Shown: one piece after another, positions 51,572-60,014 of the stretch
Numbering within the stretch: the first letter of the stretch is position 1
Layout: each line of letters begins with the position of its first letter
Source of the DNA: Anaerolineae bacterium
GTDB taxonomy: Bacteria; Chloroflexota; Anaerolineae; B4-G1; SLSP01
DNA: 64,000 nt
Assembly: GCA_016931185.1 (NCBI GenBank)
Contig: JAFGFI010000111.1
Span: forward strand, 1 to 64,000
Direction: 5' to 3'
Program-made: the position numbers and the translations under genes
Notes under the pieces: generated by a model
What the model saw: only the letters and a program-made list of their open reading frames with translations
What the model was told of the DNA's origin: nothing
The model's database searches: none

Positions 51572-51702
51572 CACCACTGAGACACTGAGAACACCGAGAA
51601 AAATTAAGATTCTAATTAATAAAATTAACTTTTGCACCATAAAAACAAAAACTTTATTAATTCGGAATTTAAAATCTTTGTATCCTCTGTGCCTCTGTGG
51701 TA
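51572..51702. repeat. Imperfect inverted repeat in a 380-base gene-free gap
   Basis: The left arm CACCACTGAGACACTGAGAA (near 51572-51591) with ACACCGAGAAAAA after it is complementary, with mismatches, to TCCTCTGTGCCTCTGTGGTA (51683-51702). The 80 bases between are A/T-rich. The type, with 'CACTGAGACACTGAGAACACCGAG' arms, is familiar from intergenic repeats in many environmental bacterial genomes. The rest of 51396-51775 shows only A/T-rich sequence and, near 51735-51770, repeated ACGTAAAACGTAAAA motifs. Confidence 0.6.
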
Positions 51703-51775
51703 AAAAAACAGGTTATTTCAGGCGAGCCATCCAAAACGTAAAACGTAAAAACTCTTACATTTTACGCTTTACACC

Positions 51776-52738
51776 TCACTCATGCGCGAGGGACTTGCCA
51801 CCCTTGAGCGAGACAATCAAGTCCTTACGCTTGAGGGCGCGCTTGCGGTCAATTTCAACTTGCCCGGCCTTGTCATCCGCCAGTTTGACAAGAGCCTCCA
51901 GCCAGGCTGCACTCTGGACCGGTGTGTGGTTCACACGCCAGCGTTCCACCAGCACAGGCAGTTCATCGGCATTGACCAACCGTTGGTGCATTCGAGTACA
52001 GGTCACCCCCTGAGATTCAAAATGAACTTCGTATTCTTCCCATTCTGCCTTGATAGGACATATCTGCATACAGGCTCCACACTTGATACAGTAGTAATCA
52101 GCGTGGACAAGTTCCCCCTCATCGTTGATATGCAACGCGCGAGTAGGGCACACATCCGCGCAGGCGAAACACCCCTCGATACATTTCTCACGGCGCAGCA
52201 ACACTGTGCCCTGCCAGGGTTGCATAACCTCGAAGGCGCCATTACTGGCAACCTCACACTGCCGGCAGCGAATGCAGTGTTGCTGATCCACCTTCATTGT
52301 CTCATTCTCTTCATCGTAACTGATAACGCCCATCGGACAATTATCTATTACGAATTCCTTGAGATCGAAGTCAAAATCATCCTTGTTAAAGCGATTGAAA
52401 TGCTTTAGTTTAGGAAAGGATTCATACTCAATCACCGGATTGTAAGGTTCTCCGTTAAGCGTCAGTGTGATCGCGTGCAGTGGACACATCTCTACACACA
52501 TCCCACAAAACACGCACTTATCCGGGTCTACATCCACCAGCAACTTGGTCACCATCCGCCCATTTTCCACTTTCCCCTCAATATGGCTGATGGCCTCTTT
52601 AGCGCACACCCTCGGTCCGATCTGGCATCCCACACAACGCTCCAAATCCCACGTCAACACATCGTGATGCGTAACCATCTTGCGTTCCAGGACTAATGAC
52701 GTTTCCGTTCGATGTTTTAAAGTTGTTCCACGTTTCAC
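51776..52738 (-). CDS. Polyferredoxin-like multi-[4Fe-4S] protein
   Basis: A 320-residue protein; the GTG at 52738 is chosen because AAGGAG lies 8 bases upstream. It is rich in cysteine and has about four to five iron-sulfur sites in order: CVGCQIGPRVC, CVFCGMCVEMCP, CIRCRQC (with an unpaired preceding NCP), CIEGCFACADVCP and CIKCGACMQICP. A long charged linker (YNPVIEYESFPKLKHF) separates the second and third. It has no membrane helix. As the last gene of the MoaD-AOR-Hdr operon it probably carries electrons between the Hdr module and a partner. It resembles polyferredoxins of methanogens but is not assigned to one. Confidence 0.85.
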   Translation of the reverse strand: MKRGTTLKHRTETSLVLERKMVTHHDVLTWDLERCVGCQIGPRVCAKEAISHIEGKVENGRMVTKLLVDVDPDKCVFCGMCVEMCPLHAITLTLNGEPYNPVIEYESFPKLKHFNRFNKDDFDFDLKEFVIDNCPMGVISYDEENETMKVDQQHCIRCRQCEVASNGAFEVMQPWQGTVLLRREKCIEGCFACADVCPTRALHINDEGELVHADYYCIKCGACMQICPIKAEWEEYEVHFESQGVTCTRMHQRLVNADELPVLVERWRVNHTPVQSAAWLEALVKLADDKAGQVEIDRKRALKRKDLIVSLKGGKSLAHE

Positions 52739-52766
52739 CCTATATCTCCTTACATAGCCCCACGTA

Positions 52767-53642
52767 TCATAAGACCCGAGTTATCACTGGCTCTGTAGAA
52801 ACCAGATGCCGTTCCAAATCTAGCCTAGTGCGATCAATGCCCAAGGCCAACCCCAACAACTGTGTAAAAAATAGCACCGGCAGATCAAATGAGGTGCCAA
52901 CCACTTGCTCCGCTTTGCTCTGATACATGTCCAGTGCCATATGGCACATCGGGCAGGCCAACGTCACCACTTCCGCTCCTCGCGCCTTCGCCGAGACCAA
53001 CACGTCACCCGTCAGTCGTGCAGTCACATCCCCATGCGACAGCGCAAGCGCGCCCCCGCAACACTTCGCCTTCATTGGATAGTCAATTAGTTCCGCCCCC
53101 AACACGCCCATCAACTGCTCCAATCCAACAGGGTGTTCAGTACTATCAAATTCATCCCTGGGGCGCGTGAGCATACAGCCATAGTAACTGGCAACCTTCA
53201 AGCCGGAAAGTGGGCGCACCACCTGCGCTTTAATCGCATCCAATCCATAATCCCTTAAAAGCGCATACAACGGATGCAAAACAGTGACGTTCCCCTTGAG
53301 TTCAAGTCCTTCACTCAAACTGGCATTAACAACATTCCGCATCACTCGGTCTGCCGCGACCGCTTTACTGACGCGCCGCAGATTTTTATAACACGCACTG
53401 CATGGAGCAATAATCGTCGAAAATCCCTGCGCCTCTGCCAACGCAAGATTCCGTCCCGGTAAGGTATATGCCGCGTCCGCATTATTAACATCCGCGTGTA
53501 CCGCGCCACAGCAACTCCAATCCTCAAGTTCGTGCAATACAATCCCCAAATGCGCAAACACCGCGCGTAGGGACACATCATACTCTTTCGCCGTGGAGAA
53601 CAGACTACACCCTGGATAATACGCATACTTGAGTTCGGCCAT
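52767..53642 (-). CDS. hdrB: Heterodisulfide reductase subunit B-like protein
   Basis: A 291-residue protein with two CCG domains, each supplying the cysteines that hold a non-cubane iron-sulfur cluster in HdrB: PGCSLFSTAKEY, WSCCGAVHAD, APCSACYKN in the first half and YYGCMLTRP, AKCCGGALALSH, ACPMCHMALDMYQ in the second. In methanogens this is the disulfide-reducing subunit; in bacteria it reduces other substrates, often unknown. The start overlaps the hdrC stop by one base (TAATG), which indicates coupling. Cytoplasmic. Confidence 0.92.
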   Translation of the reverse strand: MAELKYAYYPGCSLFSTAKEYDVSLRAVFAHLGIVLHELEDWSCCGAVHADVNNADAAYTLPGRNLALAEAQGFSTIIAPCSACYKNLRRVSKAVAADRVMRNVVNASLSEGLELKGNVTVLHPLYALLRDYGLDAIKAQVVRPLSGLKVASYYGCMLTRPRDEFDSTEHPVGLEQLMGVLGAELIDYPMKAKCCGGALALSHGDVTARLTGDVLVSAKARGAEVVTLACPMCHMALDMYQSKAEQVVGTSFDLPVLFFTQLLGLALGIDRTRLDLERHLVSTEPVITRVL

Positions 53643-54343
53643 TATGACATGTCCTCCTCTTCTCTCTTTCCCCTGACCCCTGGGGCGATATGAAAGGTGT
53701 GGCTACCCTGTCCCGTAATCAAGAGTCCCAACGCTGCCACGAAACCCAAAACTGTGATCATCCACGAAACCAAAGTATTCACGACATCCACTTGACCTTC
53801 AATCACAGGCGGGATAAGTTTAACTTTTTCCAGGTCTGCCGGGTTCTGGATAGATTCCGGCACAAAGGGCAACTTGTTCTTCACCAACATCTTCAAACCT
53901 AACGGGATCATCCCGATCAGACTGACGACATCCCAGGTACGCAGATAATAACGTGTCAACAATTCCGGTTCAAATAGCCGGCCATGATGCGCCACCGTTT
54001 CGGCAAAGGCTCGCCCGAAAACAGCCTCTTTGTCCTCAACATAACCTTTCTGAATAGCAAGGCGACGGAGATCGGCCATCAAATCGGTAATTTCAATGTC
54101 GCGAGGACAGCGATTCATACACGAATAGCAAGAAACGCAACGCCAGATATCGGGACTAGATAGGACTTCCTGCTCCATTCCATTCTGAATCATGTACAGG
54201 ATGCGACGTGGGCCGTGGGTCATTTCTTCCAGCACCGGACATGAACCAGAGCAAGTACCGCACTGGTAGCATTGTAAAACATTAGCCCCGCCGCGTGTCG
54301 CCATCACTTCTACTAAAAATGGATGTAATTCCGCGCCAACCAT
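53642..54343 (-). CDS. hdrC: Heterodisulfide reductase subunit C-like protein with C-terminal membrane helix
   Basis: A 233-residue protein. Two [4Fe-4S] motifs, CYQCGTCSGSCP and CVSCYSCMNRCP, occupy the first 90 residues, as in HdrC. A helical region follows (YLRTWDVVSLIGMIPLG), and about residues 196-216 form a hydrophobic helix (LVSWMITVLGFVAALGLL) before a short tail. Canonical soluble HdrC lacks this helix, so the complex may be tethered to the membrane. It passes electrons between HdrA and HdrB. The start overlaps the hdrA stop (TGATG). Confidence 0.88.
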   Translation of the reverse strand: MVGAELHPFLVEVMATRGGANVLQCYQCGTCSGSCPVLEEMTHGPRRILYMIQNGMEQEVLSSPDIWRCVSCYSCMNRCPRDIEITDLMADLRRLAIQKGYVEDKEAVFGRAFAETVAHHGRLFEPELLTRYYLRTWDVVSLIGMIPLGLKMLVKNKLPFVPESIQNPADLEKVKLIPPVIEGQVDVVNTLVSWMITVLGFVAALGLLITGQGSHTFHIAPGVRGKREEEDMS

Positions 54344-56907
54344 CAGTCATCACCTCCCACGGATTGTGCCAATCCCCGGTCATACGCCTGCTGTGTCTCA
54401 GTCTTGACTCCTTGCAACCGCGCCTCGAAAATGTCCAGCACATTCGCCGCATCCAACCCTTCGCGGATACGACGGAGTTGACGCTCCAATTGTGGCCGCA
54501 TCTTTTCGTTTTCTGCCTTCACACCCTCCGGCCCCATCTCCTTGACCACTGTACTCAGTTCGGTCATAATACGCGCCCATTTTGCACCTTCAGTAGCAGA
54601 GACTTCCTCCGTGCGGAAACGGCCCGGCGTCATACCTATGCGTTCTAACTGCCGTACAACGCGTTCCATACGCTCATCAGCTTTATTACGCCCGGTAATA
54701 TAGTGACAATCCTGCGGATGACAGCCAGAGACTAACACTGCCCCCACACCCAGTTTAAATGCTTCCATCACGAAATCCGCATCTACACGCCCAGAGCACA
54801 TCACCATAATGTTGCGAGTATTAGCCGGATACTGGAAGTGACTCACCCCTGCATTGTCCGCCCCCAGACCACTGCACCAGCGACAAGTAAAAGCAAGTAC
54901 TTTCTCTTCTGGCTTGTCGGCCAATAGCGCGTGTATCTGCGCCAGAATTTGCCCATCGGTGAAGTGATACTGCGTGATCGCGTTGGCGGGACACTCTGCC
55001 ACACATGTGCCACAACCGTGACATTTGGCCGGGATAATTTGGCTCGGATTGCCTGTGCCCGGTTGATTGATAACCGCGCCGTAGGGGCATGCCTGAGCGC
55101 ACATGGTACATTTACCCTTTGGACTGGCATTGAGACAGCGGGTAGGGTCAACATACGCCACGATGGGATCAATTTCCCACTTTCCGGCATTGAGAACACG
55201 CGCCGCACGCCCAGCCGCCGCGCTCCCCTGAGCTACGCTCTGTGGAATATCCTTCGGCCCTTGCGCCGACCCGGCCAAATAAATACCCTCGGTTGAGGAG
55301 TCAATCGGCTTCAGCTTGGGATGTGATTCCAAGAACCAACCGTGGGTATCAAGCGGGACCGTGAGTACGCGCGCTAAGTCCACCACACCTTCCGACGGAA
55401 TTGCCGCTGTCGCCAGTCCCACCATCTCAAACTCATACGCCATCTGACGGTCCAACGCGGCATTGTGAACAGACACAATAAGATTTTTGGTCTCCGGGTC
55501 CTCTTGAATTTCGGCGGGGCGTCCCTGCACAAAATGGATACCCGCCTGCCGCGCGCGATCGTAAAACTCCTCATAAGTCTTGCCCGGTGTGCGAATGTCA
55601 ATGCGGAAGATGGTAATATCCATCTCCGGATACAGCCACTTCAGTAACATTGCATTCTTGATAGTATACATACAGCAGAAACCAGAACAGTATTCGTTAT
55701 AACGCTTATCACGTGAGCCAACACACTGAATTAAGCCAAGCGTTTTAGGCAATTTACCATCCGAAGGGCGTACAAACTCTCCCACCGTTGGCCCACCAGC
55801 GCAGTGCAACCGTTCAATTTCCATCATCGTTGTAACATTATCAAAGAGACCAAAGCCATACTCTTCTAATGGTGTAGGATCCCACATATCCAGACCTGTA
55901 GCAACGATGATCGTACCAATGTCCAGTTCAACAATTTCCGGCTCCTGGAAAAAACTGATGGCCTGCAAACTACCACACGCCTCAACACACTTAAAACACT
56001 CAATACAGGCATCGCGGTCGATCGTATAAATTGCCGGAACGGCCTGTACCAAGGGAACATAAATAGCTTTGCGCGGGCCAAGACCCTCCTCGAATTCAAA
56101 GTTAGGCACAGAAATGGGACAGACATCGACACACAAACCGCAACCCGTACAACGATCTTCCAATACATAACGCGGTTTACGCTCCACTTTGACCTTGAAG
56201 TTGCCAATGTACCCCTCAACTTCTTTGACCTCTGAGTATGTCATCAAGTTAATATACTTGCTCTTGCCCACATCCACCATCTTTGGAGCCTCAATACAAA
56301 TAGAACAGTCCATTGTGGGAAAAGTCTTATCAAGCTGCGCCATCCGCCCACCGATAGAGGGCGATTTATCTACCAGGGTAGTGGGAATATGCATATCAGC
56401 TAAATCTAATGCCGCACTGATACCAGCAATCCCTCCCCCTATAATAAGCGCGCTGCGCGTCACAGGCACCTCAAACATATCCAACGGGCGCACAAAGCTT
56501 ACCTTCGCTACGGCTGAGGAAACCACCTCTTTCGCCTTGAGCGTCGCCTCCGGTTTTTCGTGCGCGTGAACCCACGATGAATGTTCGCGAATATTCGCCA
56601 TCTCAAAGAAAAAAGGATTGATACCTTCATCGGCCAACACCGCGCGGAAGGTCGGCTCATGCATCGAAACTGTACATGCTCCTACCACCAAACGGTTGAG
56701 TTTGTATTGCCGGATATCTTGTTTAATCATACTCTGACCGGGGTCAGAGCACATATACTTATGTTCCTTCGCTACCACCACATTAGGCAGCGTTTTAGCA
56801 TACTCCACTACATCAGGAACATTCACTACACTTCCAATATTCGAGCCACAGTGACAGACATAAACACCAATACGAAGCTCTTCATTATTTTCGTTGTTAT
56901 CAGCCAT
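54343..56907 (-). CDS. hdrA: Heterodisulfide reductase subunit A fused to MvhD-like domain
   Basis: An 854-residue flavo-iron-sulfur protein. An N-terminal domain with CHCGSNIG and MCSDPGQSM is followed by the FAD fold (GGGIAGISAALDLA, residues 157-170) and the HdrA cysteines PTMDCSICIEAPKM. Two ferredoxin motifs (CTGCGLCVDVCP, CIECFKCVEAC) interrupt it, with a further 2[4Fe-4S] insert (CTMCAQACP, CHGCGTCVAECP) near 600-640. From about residue 680 the sequence matches MvhD/FlxD (CRWCSG, VMCSGRVD, GCHPQDCHYITG), the adaptor that feeds electrons to HdrA. In homologues the flavin bifurcates electrons. No hydrogenase is encoded nearby. Confidence 0.93.
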   Translation of the reverse strand: MADNNENNEELRIGVYVCHCGSNIGSVVNVPDVVEYAKTLPNVVVAKEHKYMCSDPGQSMIKQDIRQYKLNRLVVGACTVSMHEPTFRAVLADEGINPFFFEMANIREHSSWVHAHEKPEATLKAKEVVSSAVAKVSFVRPLDMFEVPVTRSALIIGGGIAGISAALDLADMHIPTTLVDKSPSIGGRMAQLDKTFPTMDCSICIEAPKMVDVGKSKYINLMTYSEVKEVEGYIGNFKVKVERKPRYVLEDRCTGCGLCVDVCPISVPNFEFEEGLGPRKAIYVPLVQAVPAIYTIDRDACIECFKCVEACGSLQAISFFQEPEIVELDIGTIIVATGLDMWDPTPLEEYGFGLFDNVTTMMEIERLHCAGGPTVGEFVRPSDGKLPKTLGLIQCVGSRDKRYNEYCSGFCCMYTIKNAMLLKWLYPEMDITIFRIDIRTPGKTYEEFYDRARQAGIHFVQGRPAEIQEDPETKNLIVSVHNAALDRQMAYEFEMVGLATAAIPSEGVVDLARVLTVPLDTHGWFLESHPKLKPIDSSTEGIYLAGSAQGPKDIPQSVAQGSAAAGRAARVLNAGKWEIDPIVAYVDPTRCLNASPKGKCTMCAQACPYGAVINQPGTGNPSQIIPAKCHGCGTCVAECPANAITQYHFTDGQILAQIHALLADKPEEKVLAFTCRWCSGLGADNAGVSHFQYPANTRNIMVMCSGRVDADFVMEAFKLGVGAVLVSGCHPQDCHYITGRNKADERMERVVRQLERIGMTPGRFRTEEVSATEGAKWARIMTELSTVVKEMGPEGVKAENEKMRPQLERQLRRIREGLDAANVLDIFEARLQGVKTETQQAYDRGLAQSVGGDD

Positions 56908-56921
56908 GCAAACTCCTCAAA

Positions 56922-57416
56922 TTATCGCGGTCCCTGTACTTCTTCATGAATTAGTTTTTTCCGCGCCTTCTGCGCACGTTGGTCAGGCGTCGTCAATTCC
57001 AGCGCGTCTTTTGGACACCACAACACACACTGTGGCCCCTCTTCTTCATCCTGGCATTGATCACACATTTCAGCCATCTTGGTTGCCGGGTTGATGGAGA
57101 TCGCGCCAAAGTCGCAGGCTTCAATGCACCAGGCGCAACCGTCGCAGCGCTCGGCATCCACACTAATAATGCCAGTTTCCGGATCCTGCGTCAGCGCATC
57201 GCGGGTACAGGCAATCACACAAGGTGCATCTTCACACGTACGACACGCCACCGCCGTAATTAAAATCTCGTCTACGCGAATCGTGCGGATGCGGCTGCGA
57301 TATGTGTTATATTCCCCCGTTTTCGTAAACGAGCAGATATACTCGCACAACTGGCAGCCAATACACTTCGTCGCGTCACACGCAATATAGGCATACTTAG
57401 ATGTTGAAGTTACCAT
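56922..57416 (-). CDS. Four-cluster ferredoxin-type subunit (AorB/BamC/HycB-like)
   Basis: A 164-residue protein with sixteen-cysteine spacing typical of DmsB/HycB-type subunits: CIGCQLCEYIC, CRTCEDAPCVIAC, CDGCAWCIEAC and CDQCQDEEEGPQCVLWCP. It lies between AOR and HdrA in the operon, exactly where an AOR partner subunit (AorB) or the BamC-type subunit of benzoyl-CoA-reductase-like complexes is found. It would pass electrons from the tungsten enzyme to HdrA. It begins about 110 bases after the AOR gene; the gap holds A/T-rich ACGTGAAAC-type repeats. Confidence 0.88.
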   Translation of the reverse strand: MVTSTSKYAYIACDATKCIGCQLCEYICSFTKTGEYNTYRSRIRTIRVDEILITAVACRTCEDAPCVIACTRDALTQDPETGIISVDAERCDGCAWCIEACDFGAISINPATKMAEMCDQCQDEEEGPQCVLWCPKDALELTTPDQRAQKARKKLIHEEVQGPR

Positions 57417-57524
57417 TATGTCATACTCCTGGTTTTACACATAAACGTCATACGTGAAACATAATGCATAAAACGTGAAAAAACTAACTATCACACATTA
57501 CACATTTTACGTTTCACAAGGCTT
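57417..57524. repeat. A/T-rich ACGTGAAAC/GTTTCAC motif cluster
   Basis: This 108-base spacer inside the operon contains ACGTGAAAC (near 57453), AAAACGTGAAA and, in reverse, TTTTACGTTTCAC (near 57508). Similar ACATTTTACG-TTTAC/TTTCAC blocks occur near 51762 and around 27405-27440. They may be relics of one dispersed repeat. The inverted arms could form a weak stem between the AOR and iron-sulfur genes. Confidence 0.4.
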
Positions 57525-59411
57525 CTAAACGCCAATTTCCTCTGCCACGTCATCCATTCCTAATTCAATCAACTTCGTCTTGGGAATCAAGCCCTCTTTC
57601 GTCCATCCCTTAGCTTCATAGTAGATATCCTTCAAATATTCCAGTTCTTCCTCAGTCACTACATGCCCGGCAGAAGCCCCTTCCTTCAATGGATCATGGT
57701 GCCAACGATATGGTAGATGATCATCGGCGCGTGTCCACCCCTCACGAATATTGAATGCCTTCTTAATGGTATGCGCCCGCACACCGATAAGATCTACTGC
57801 GTCATAATCGAAATTCCAACCGGTAGTTGCATTGATAAGCTGTGCAATTGTCGGCCACGCGCCAGCACGATCCGCCTTTCCCGTGAAACACCGGCGGATG
57901 AACTTACACAATGGCAATGTGTCATAGACAGCAGCATACTCCTCCGTACTTGCAGCTAGTCTGCCACGCGTTTCATCCACGCTAAAGCGATCCACTTCCC
58001 CTTGGATGTCCGGGTCATAAGCGGCAGTACGGTTATGGCAACCGCCGCGAGTACCTGCGGCCAGCCCCACGGCAAAGGTCTTGAGACCGCGCGCATCGTA
58101 ACCGGGATTTTCCAGACCCTTGATGTTCATCGCCCATTTATAGGATTCCGTGCCGCGCTCTGCATCAACACGCCGGCTGGCAACACGCGTCCCTTCGGCC
58201 AATAAATCACCGATCCCCTCACGGTCACGAAGCATTTCAGCCAATATGACAGCAGCCTCGCCATTGCCGAAGTTCGGTTCAAACCCATCGGGATACTTGG
58301 CACACTTAAAATCTTCTTTTCTAAATACACCGCGTTCAAATGATTCCATTGCCCAAGAAAGCGTTACCCCCTGGCTCATCGCGTCCACACCCCCACGATC
58401 CGCAACGTCAATCAATTTGATGACCGCGTTCAAATCGCCAATACCCAGGTTTGGCCCATTAGCATAGAGACATTCATATTCAATGCCCGTCATTGCGCCA
58501 GCATACATACCCTGTTTAGCCGCCGACACCTGCTCACAAGCAATGGGACACTGCGCGCACGCAATCTTCTTCACCTTAAAGTGTTCTTCGAGATATTCAC
58601 CGCTGACCTGCTCGGCCATCTCAAAAACACCTTGCTGATAGTTCCGCGTCGGTAACAGCCCTAACTTGTTCATATTGAGTACATTGGTCGCCGTCCCCAA
58701 GAGACGATATTTGGATGTATACGGACCTTGCGCCTGTTGAGTGATATCAAAGGAAAGCTTCATCAAAGTCTTTGGGTCAGCGACAGTAACGCCCCTAGTA
58801 CCGCGCACTGACAACGCCTTGAGCTTCTTCGACCCCCATACTGCACCATGGCCCGTGCGGCCAGCCTGCCGCCCGTCATTAGTAACATTAGCAAAACGCA
58901 CCAGCTTTTCACCGGCAGGTCCAATCGTAGCAGAGCGTACTTGGTCGTCCAGAAGTTCCTCGCGGATGGCTTCCTCCGTCTCAAAGGTACCCTTACCCAA
59001 TAACTTGCGCGCATCCCGGAACATCACCCGTTCATCGTCAATGAAGACATTAACCCATTGCTCACTGGCCCCATGGATAACAATACCATCCCAGCCGGTA
59101 CGCTTAAGTGCGACGGGGAACCAACTTCCGGAAAGGCTATCCCCCATAAAACCGGTCAACGGTGATTTAGACGCCAGTCCATACTTACCCCCCACAGGAA
59201 CCGGCGTTCCGGCAAAAATTCCATTAGCAATACAGATAGGGTTATCGGGAGACAGGGGCTCACATCCCGGCTTGATGTTCTCCCATAACAAACGCGCTGC
59301 CATCGAAACGCCACCAATATAAATCTTGTACCATTCTTCTGGCTTCTTTTCAACCCAGCTCTTTCGATGGGTTAAATCAATGTGCAAAATCTTGCCACTG
59401 TAACCATACAT
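57525..59411 (-). CDS. Aldehyde ferredoxin oxidoreductase family enzyme (tungsten/molybdenum)
   Basis: About 628 residues from the ATG at 59411, 6 bases after AAGGAGG; a start at 59438 would be in frame but lacks that signal. The N-terminus (YGYSGKILHIDLT) and the bis-molybdopterin-binding region (GGVSMAARLLWENIKPG, LASKSPLTGFMGDSLSG, GPAGEKLVRFANV, GRTGHGAVWGSKKLKALSV) are those of AOR. CAQCPIACEQ and a later PLCKFIRRC give the four [4Fe-4S] ligands. The enzyme oxidises an aldehyde, or reduces an acid or acyl compound if the coupled Hdr module supplies low-potential electrons. It is the core of the operon; its substrate is unknown. Confidence 0.93.
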   Translation of the reverse strand: MYGYSGKILHIDLTHRKSWVEKKPEEWYKIYIGGVSMAARLLWENIKPGCEPLSPDNPICIANGIFAGTPVPVGGKYGLASKSPLTGFMGDSLSGSWFPVALKRTGWDGIVIHGASEQWVNVFIDDERVMFRDARKLLGKGTFETEEAIREELLDDQVRSATIGPAGEKLVRFANVTNDGRQAGRTGHGAVWGSKKLKALSVRGTRGVTVADPKTLMKLSFDITQQAQGPYTSKYRLLGTATNVLNMNKLGLLPTRNYQQGVFEMAEQVSGEYLEEHFKVKKIACAQCPIACEQVSAAKQGMYAGAMTGIEYECLYANGPNLGIGDLNAVIKLIDVADRGGVDAMSQGVTLSWAMESFERGVFRKEDFKCAKYPDGFEPNFGNGEAAVILAEMLRDREGIGDLLAEGTRVASRRVDAERGTESYKWAMNIKGLENPGYDARGLKTFAVGLAAGTRGGCHNRTAAYDPDIQGEVDRFSVDETRGRLAASTEEYAAVYDTLPLCKFIRRCFTGKADRAGAWPTIAQLINATTGWNFDYDAVDLIGVRAHTIKKAFNIREGWTRADDHLPYRWHHDPLKEGASAGHVVTEEELEYLKDIYYEAKGWTKEGLIPKTKLIELGMDDVAEEIGV

Positions 59412-59491
59412 CACGAGCCTCCTTAAAAAATGATTCACAAACGAAATACAAGTAACTGAGAACTAAAGTGGGGGTTAGAATAATTTCCCCT

Positions 59492-59776
59492 TTATCCTCC
59501 GGCCAAAACAGACATTATAGTCAAACGGGCACCATCATCCAACACATCATCCATTTGTTCAGAACGAACCATCAACTTGCCGTCAAGATTTAGCATATTC
59601 GAGGCATACAAAGTATCACCTTCAGGGGAAATCACCTGACCTATCAAATCGGGGTAACGTACACCGAGCATACGTACTACATCACGGAAGGTTGTGCCTG
59701 CCTCCAACATCAAAACGAGCTGCTTTTCATGGGTAATTACCCTGGACATTCCTGCAAACTCGACCAAAACATTCAT
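59492..59776 (-). CDS. MoaD/ThiS-family sulfur-carrier protein
   Basis: A 94-residue beta-grasp protein; the ATG at 59776 is preferred because GGAGG lies 6 bases upstream (a start at 59830 coincides with the TTGACA box). The ubiquitin-like fold ends in the required Gly-Gly (SVLAGG), which is activated by a MoeB/ThiF-type enzyme and thiocarboxylated to deliver sulfur. A dedicated MoaD-like protein directly before an AOR gene is common for tungsten enzymes and suggests it supplies the pterin dithiolene for this enzyme. It is the first gene of the operon. Confidence 0.88.
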   Translation of the reverse strand: MNVLVEFAGMSRVITHEKQLVLMLEAGTTFRDVVRMLGVRYPDLIGQVISPEGDTLYASNMLNLDGKLMVRSEQMDDVLDDGARLTIMSVLAGG

Positions 59777-59794
59777 TGTATCCTCCGGCAATCC

Positions 59795-59830
59795 ATTATA
59801 TATTTTCTCCGACTTCCCTGGTTCTGTCAA
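59795..59830 (-). promoter_or_regulatory. Candidate promoter of the MoaD-AOR-Hdr operon
   Basis: The minus strand has a perfect TTGACA (59830-59825) and a perfect TATAAT (59800-59795), but 24 bases apart, too far for a standard promoter. A weaker GAAAAT lies at the normal distance. The TATAAT is 18 bases before the start codon and would give a very short leader. Activator-dependent or alternative pairing is possible. Confidence 0.35.
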
Positions 59831-59898
59831 GGGATAGGTTACATCAGAATTATGATAAACCTAACCTCAAACAAACGCAACCATAACAGTGTTAATGC

Positions 59899-59907
59899 TG
59901 CTATAAT
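59899..59907 (+). promoter_or_regulatory. Extended -10 promoter of the processive GT2 gene
   Basis: TGCTATAAT (59899-59907), identical to the element at 36737-36745, lies about 108 bases before the ATG at 60015. No good -35 is visible. It gives a leader of about 100 bases in which I see no clear structure. Confidence 0.45.
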
Positions 59908-60014
59908 ACTGACCAAGTGAAGAATACGTTTTCTTAAAACGCAAACCGTATGCATGGCGTTTTACAAATTTACCAACTCACAGAAAATACATATAATTTT
60001 ATTAGAAACTAACT

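Noticed and set aside
59492..60014. A Moco/Tuco-type riboswitch upstream of the MoaD-AOR genes.
   Set aside because: The likely -10 box lies 18 bases before the start codon, leaving no room for such a structure, and no conserved stem set was seen.
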